A stretch of DNA of 64,000 nt. It comes from Oscarella lobularis (Eukaryota > Porifera > Homoscleromorpha > Homosclerophorida > Oscarellidae). Below are positions 59,358 to 64,000 of the stretch, in pieces. A program made the position numbers and the translations under genes. The DNA lies in assembly GCF_947507565.1 (NCBI RefSeq), contig NC_089188.1:2294001-2358000 (forward strand), in the 5' to 3' direction. A model generated the notes under the pieces. The model did no database searches. It had not been told where the DNA came from and saw only the letters and a list, made by a program, of their open reading frames with translations. How positions within the stretch are numbered: position 1 is the first letter of the stretch; each line of letters opens with the position of its first letter.

Positions 59358-62300
59358 ATGCTCTTCCTTTGCCTTTTCGCGTGCGTTTTAGACCTTGTCG
59401 CGCGGGCTGAAAGTAGCGAGAAGCCGGTGACAATCGTTCTGAACTCGAAATGGACGTCGACGCCGCTCCTACAAGAAGCAAGGTACGAAGAACGACCTCG
59501 GCGCGCGCGTCGGGCGAAAATCGACGTTTGCAGTGAATTCTTCGCCGAAGAAAGCGACGAATCGTTTTGGAAGTTCGTCGAGAGCATTTCTCAGCGAGTT
59601 GTGCCGAACGAAAAAGGTTCGTTCGATCGGGGAACTCGAATAATGTAATTCTTTTAATTTTTTGTTTTAGATGGTTTCGATTTGATCAAAACGACAGCGA
59701 AAAATCTTCTTTCTCCGTTGAAAAGCGATCTACTTTCATTTTCTCTATCGCTGCGAGAATATTCTCCAAAAATCGAAATGTTTTATCAGGTGAGAAATTT
59801 TGCACACGATTTTTTATATAAAATTCGATACTTTTTTCAGCTATCCCGAGATTTGAGTAGAAATGAATGCGAAGCGTTTGTTACGATTGAAGATCAAATT
59901 TCGTGCTCCCCTTCAGAAATCAAAAGCCTCGTAGAAAAAGCAAAAGGGTAAAAGAAACCATTTATAGATTTTAGTACATATGGTAATTTTTTTCTAGGAT
60001 TCGTCCAGCTTTCTATAGCTTCGATCATCATTATCCAACTTCTCAAACCAATCCAGTGACAGTCGTACTTTATGCGCGGCTAGGAACACAAGCATTCATC
60101 GATTTTCATACGTCATTGACGAGCCTTGTCGCGGAGAAAAAGATTCATTATATTCTAAGGCATTTTACTAAGGCAAAGCGAGAGACAGAAATATCTATAA
60201 GATATCTCTACAAGTCTTTTATTTAGACGTCGTCTCAAATGAAGACTAGACTGTCTGGCTACGGAGTTGAACTCGCTATTAAAAGCACCGAATATAAAGC
60301 AATTGACGACACGGAAGTGAAAGACGGTAAAGCACACAGGAAGAATAAATAAATAAATAAATAAATGGCGATTATTAGACGGCTCCAGCGCGAAAGTTAC
60401 GTCCGTCGAAGGCGACGACGAAATCGAAGGATTTTTATTCAATCGTCTGAAAAGTCTCCACGAAGGGCACAACGCCGATTTGAGTAAATTTCGCAAACAT
60501 CTTGTGGACAGTCGAAAGGAGATGGCACCCCTCAAGGCGTGGCAACTCCAAGATATCGGCTTCCAAGCAGCGCAACGCGTTCTCTCCGCGCCGCCCACCG
60601 AATCCCTACGCGTTCTACGCGATCTCAGTCAAAGCATACCTCAATTGGCGAGATCCTTGACTAAAATAGCCGTCAAACCGGAAATGCGTAAGGAAGTCGT
60701 AGCCAATCAGCGATCGCTCTCGTCCCTAGGTGTCGATTCCGGTCAAAACGTTTTTCTTTTGAACGGACTCGTTCTTCCGCTCGAAGATACGGATCCGTTT
60801 ACGCTGCTCAAGACTCTACGCGACGATGCGCAGCTGACCGAAGGTCTTCGTCACTTGGGCGTCGATTGGGGCATGACGAAGCGATTTCTCTCGCTCGATC
60901 TGCGCCGAAACGACGAATCGTTCGGCGTCGATTTATCCGGGAGCGCGTCCTTACGTCACGTGAACGATCTCGAGAAAGACGCGCGTTATCGCGCGTGGCC
61001 AAAGTCCGTCACAGAAATTCTTCGACCGGCGTTTCCCGGCACGCTGCGTCGCGTCGCGCGAAACATGTTCAACGCGATTTTCTGCGTCGATCCGTCGACG
61101 CCGGACGGCGTGGCCCTTCTGAATATGATTCAGCTTTTCATTGAGCACAGTATCCCACTTCGCGTGGGAATTCTCGTGGTGAGTAGCGACGATCGAGCGA
61201 GTATCGCTCTCGCGAAGATATTCGCTTACATGTCGAGTGAGAATAACGCCGAAGAGGCTCTCGATTGGCTTATATCGTCCATATATGACGGATTAATTGA
61301 TGATAAATCCCCGGTTACTTACGAGCACGTGTCAAAGGCTTTTGAGGGCGAATTCGGCGTAGATATAGCGCGTGACGTCATAGACAGCGATCAATACGAT
61401 GATTTTATTTCGAATGGGCGTGCCGCCTTTTCATCGTCCGGTCTAGTCGCTCTTCCTCGCGTTCTTCTCAACGGAGTCGTTTTGAAGGCGACGGGGCGAA
61501 ATGAAATGGAGCAGGAGATCGTCATGGAGATACACGAGCAAACGGCGAAACTTCAACAGGCCGTTTATTATGGAATTGTCACGGATCAGACGAATTTGTT
61601 GAATTATTGGATGACGCGTCCCAATGTCGTAAGGCGATTCAATAATTGGATATTGACTCGCGAGTGGAAATCGATTTCTCTGGATGAGACGTCATCATTT
61701 TCTGCCACGGTGAAATATTTTTCAAAGAAGGGATTTGAATTTTCGCTTAAACCTTTATCTGTTTGGATTGCCGTGGATTTGGGAACTGTTATTGGACGTC
61801 AGGCTCTTATGGATGCTTTGGAATATGTTGAAGTTTCGGAGCGTTTTCGTTTGGGCGTCATTCCTCTTATTCAATCTGAGGAGAGTTTGCTTGTGGGGAA
61901 GATTGTTCTCGCTGCCCTGGCAACGCAAACGGAAGCTTTGGCACTTGATTTTGTGAAGGGAATTTTGGCTGAGAACGAGGAAGCGAAAGCGGCGCGGTCT
62001 AGCGACAAATTCAATTTCAAGGTTTGTTTATTAAATTTAAAAGGGAATCTTTATCTTTATGTCCTTTTCTTCTAGGATACTAATATCAAAATTGAGAAGT
62101 TTCGACGTGGATTTGACGACGCTCAAACTCTAATTGATACGTATCAAATTTACGCTCAAAATGTTTTGGAATTGAAGCCGGATCAAATAGCTGTTATTGT
62201 CAATGGAAAGGTTATTGAATGGGGGAATACTTGTGGCAATGTTTTATTGTTTCTCGTGCAAGATGATTGGTCCAATGTCTAAGGAGGAGATTTTTGTCGC

Positions 62301-64000
62301 GGACGACTATTCTTTGCTTGAGAAAACGGTCATGGATCACTATGGAACAGCTATAATGGCTTTGGTACTATTTTAAAAAAACACTAGAACTATTCTTTAT
62401 TGTTTTGTTTTTTCGTAAAAGGTTAATGAAATGACGTTTTCTGGGGATAATCCTGATGATGATACGAGGTAGGAATGAATTTCTAATTCTTATTTCTAAT
62501 TTTTTCGCTATAGCGATTATTGGAATAATTTGTTTCTACGTCTTTCGTCTCTGCTTCTTTCGAAGCCCGCAAAGAGGCGAGTTCCCGAAGTCGGGCTCTT
62601 TGAAGATCACAGGTAAAAACTAAATTTAAAAATTCGACGTTTCTTTGAAATTTTTTTCGATGCAGTTGCGCACACGTGACGACGTCAGAAGACGCGGAAA
62701 CGTCGAGTTTCGAAATGTCAGCCATAATCAATCCTCTTTCTAAAGGTAAATCATTTAATTTTAAGTAATTCACTAAGAGAGATTTTTTCAAAAGGTGCGC
62801 AGAGAATGTCGGCTCTTCTTATGGTAGGGAAGAAGGCTCTGATATTATTCCCTGCGTAATTTCTATATCAGGTGTTGCAAAATGTGACTCGTATCAACTT
62901 GAAAATGTATATGAATCCGGTGGGAAAGCTGTCCGAAATGCCAGTCAAACGGTAAAGAAGTGCAACAACGTGAATTTCGAGTGATTAATCGCGTGTAGTT
63001 TCTATCGCTACGTGCTGGAACCTTCGCCTCAATTCGCCAGCGACGGAAGGCAGGAAGAGAGAGAGAAAAAGACAAAGAATATCTTTTTAATGTTTTATTA
63101 GTTTGAACTCTGGTCCCGCCGCCGTTTTCGCTGATTTGCCCGAAGAGCCGCTTTTCACTCTCAACATGGACGTTCCCAAGGCGTGGATGGCGGAATCGGT
63201 GAGCTGCGTGTACGATTTAGACAACATCCATCTAAAAGACGTAAATAAAAAACGCGTACCTGTTTCTACTCGTATAAGACTTCGTTCTAAGGTTGACAAG
63301 GGAATTTACGCTGAATTTGAATTAGCTAATATTTTAGTAGAAGGTAGAGGATTTGAGATATTGAGAGTGGATTGTGGTGCGAGGTTTTGCGTAGGGCAGT
63401 GCGTTGATCCGAGTAATGGACAGCCAATTCGCGGGTTGCAATTCGTTTTGGGTACCACTTCCGAACCGGAAAAATTTGATACGATTGTCATGGCGAATTT
63501 GGTAAATTCTACGCGTGCCGAAATTTAAAATTTTGATATTTAAATATAGGGTTATTTTCAATTGAAAGCCAGTGCTGGCGTTTGGAATTTGAAATTGAGA
63601 GAAGGACGATCCGCCGACATTTATGACGTCACGAGTCACACAGGAACGGATCTGAATATTGACGACAAAATCTCGATTGCGCTGGGAAGTTTTAGCGGAA
63701 AATTTCTACAGATAAGAGCGACGAAAAAGCCGGGAAAAGAAAAGGAGGACATATTGGAAGGCGGAAAGGATATAGACGAACTTGAAGAGGAGAGCTTCTG
63801 GGATTCCCTCTCAAAGTAAGAATGAAATAGGAGGGGAGACGCGAAGGGGTTAAAGCTGGATGCGTAGTTTTGTCGGTGGGGGAAAAACGGAGGAGCAAAT
63901 TGCTGGGAATATATCTAGCGATGGTGTTATTAATGTTTTTTCCGTTGCCTCTGGGCATCTGTACGAAAGATTCTTGAGGTTTGTACTAGGGGTGTTAGAT
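59358..64000 (+). CDS. UGGT1: UDP-glucose:glycoprotein glucosyltransferase (3' end outside window)
   Basis: ATG 59358 begins a signal peptide (MLFLCLFACVLDLVARAESS), then VLNSKWTSTPLLQEA. The Trx-like folding-sensor region follows: YGVELAIKSTEYKAIDDTEV, EIEGFLFNRLKSLHEGHNAD, LRDLSQSIPQLARSLTKIAV, NDLEKDARYRAWPKSVTEIL and RPAFPGTLRRVARNMFNAIF, mostly in one long exon (60393-62020). After several short exons come MYMNPVGKLSEMPVKRFYRY, LPEEPLFTLNMDVPKAWMAE, SVSCVYDLDNIHLKDV, IRGLQFVLGTTSEPEKFDTI and EESFWDSL. The last readable exon gives NVFSVASGHLYERFLR, the entry to the GT24 glucosyltransferase domain, which lies beyond the window. UGGT re-glucosylates misfolded N-glycoproteins in the ER so that calnexin and calreticulin hold them. 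UGGT1 versus UGGT2 cannot be decided. Confidence 0.95.

Overview
This is nuclear DNA from an intron-rich but very compact animal genome. Most genes are split by spliceosomal introns of about 40-80 bp with GT..AG ends and AT-rich bodies that are often runs of TTAATTAA. Genes sit tens to a few hundred bases apart. The gene set (LHFPL-like tetraspan, GK5, ANKMY1, MCF2L-type RhoGEF, NHLRC3, ANKRD49, ARPC4, IFT81, TMBIM6, NANS, TBC1D19, Rubicon, type II diacylglycerol kinase, UGGT) is metazoan. Two-domain phosphoethanolamine N-methyltransferases and a mucin-like IgGFc-binding-type protein, together with the compaction, suggest an early-branching invertebrate such as a sponge. That placement is inference; no species marker was read.

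Layout, left to right. 1-5146: coiled-coil, EF-hand and IQ-motif protein(s), with an acidic in-frame repeat. 5335-6205: LHFPL-like four-span protein. 6423-8846: GK5-like glycerol kinase. 9103-13622: large secreted mucin-like protein with an IgGFc-binding-like head, a Thr-rich repeat domain arranged in 480-bp higher-order units, and a testican/SPARC-like tail. 13737-17382: unidentified propeller plus alpha-solenoid protein. 17312-20421: RCC1-repeat protein with a solenoid tail. 20828-21572: a 745-bp inverted-repeat element. 21865-24901: ANKMY1. 25037-25676: small Cys-rich single-pass protein with a PPxY-like tail. 26074-31529: MCF2/MCF2L (Dbl family) RhoGEF with a foldback element in one intron. 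31609-32829: NHLRC3-like protein with an added C-terminal membrane anchor. 32976-37269, minus strand: two tandem PMT genes. 37337-38116: ANKRD49. 38436-39044: small SH3 protein. 39254-39760, minus strand: ARPC4.

From 39841 to the right edge eight genes lie head-to-tail on the plus strand: an unidentified protein, IFT81, TMBIM6, NANS, TBC1D19, Rubicon, DGK delta/eta-type and UGGT (cut by the window). Gaps are 34-296 bp, and the NANS polyadenylation signal ends two bases before the TBC1D19 start codon. The genes do not form one pathway. Small functional neighbourhoods exist: UGGT (ER glycoprotein folding) and TMBIM6 (ER calcium and stress); Rubicon and TBC1D19 (endolysosomal traffic); DGK and the PMT pair (phospholipid metabolism).

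Exon boundaries were read by eye from frame continuity, splice dinucleotides and remembered family conservation. CDS coordinates give start codon to stop codon across introns. No prokaryotic features, CRISPR, rRNA or tRNA were seen.
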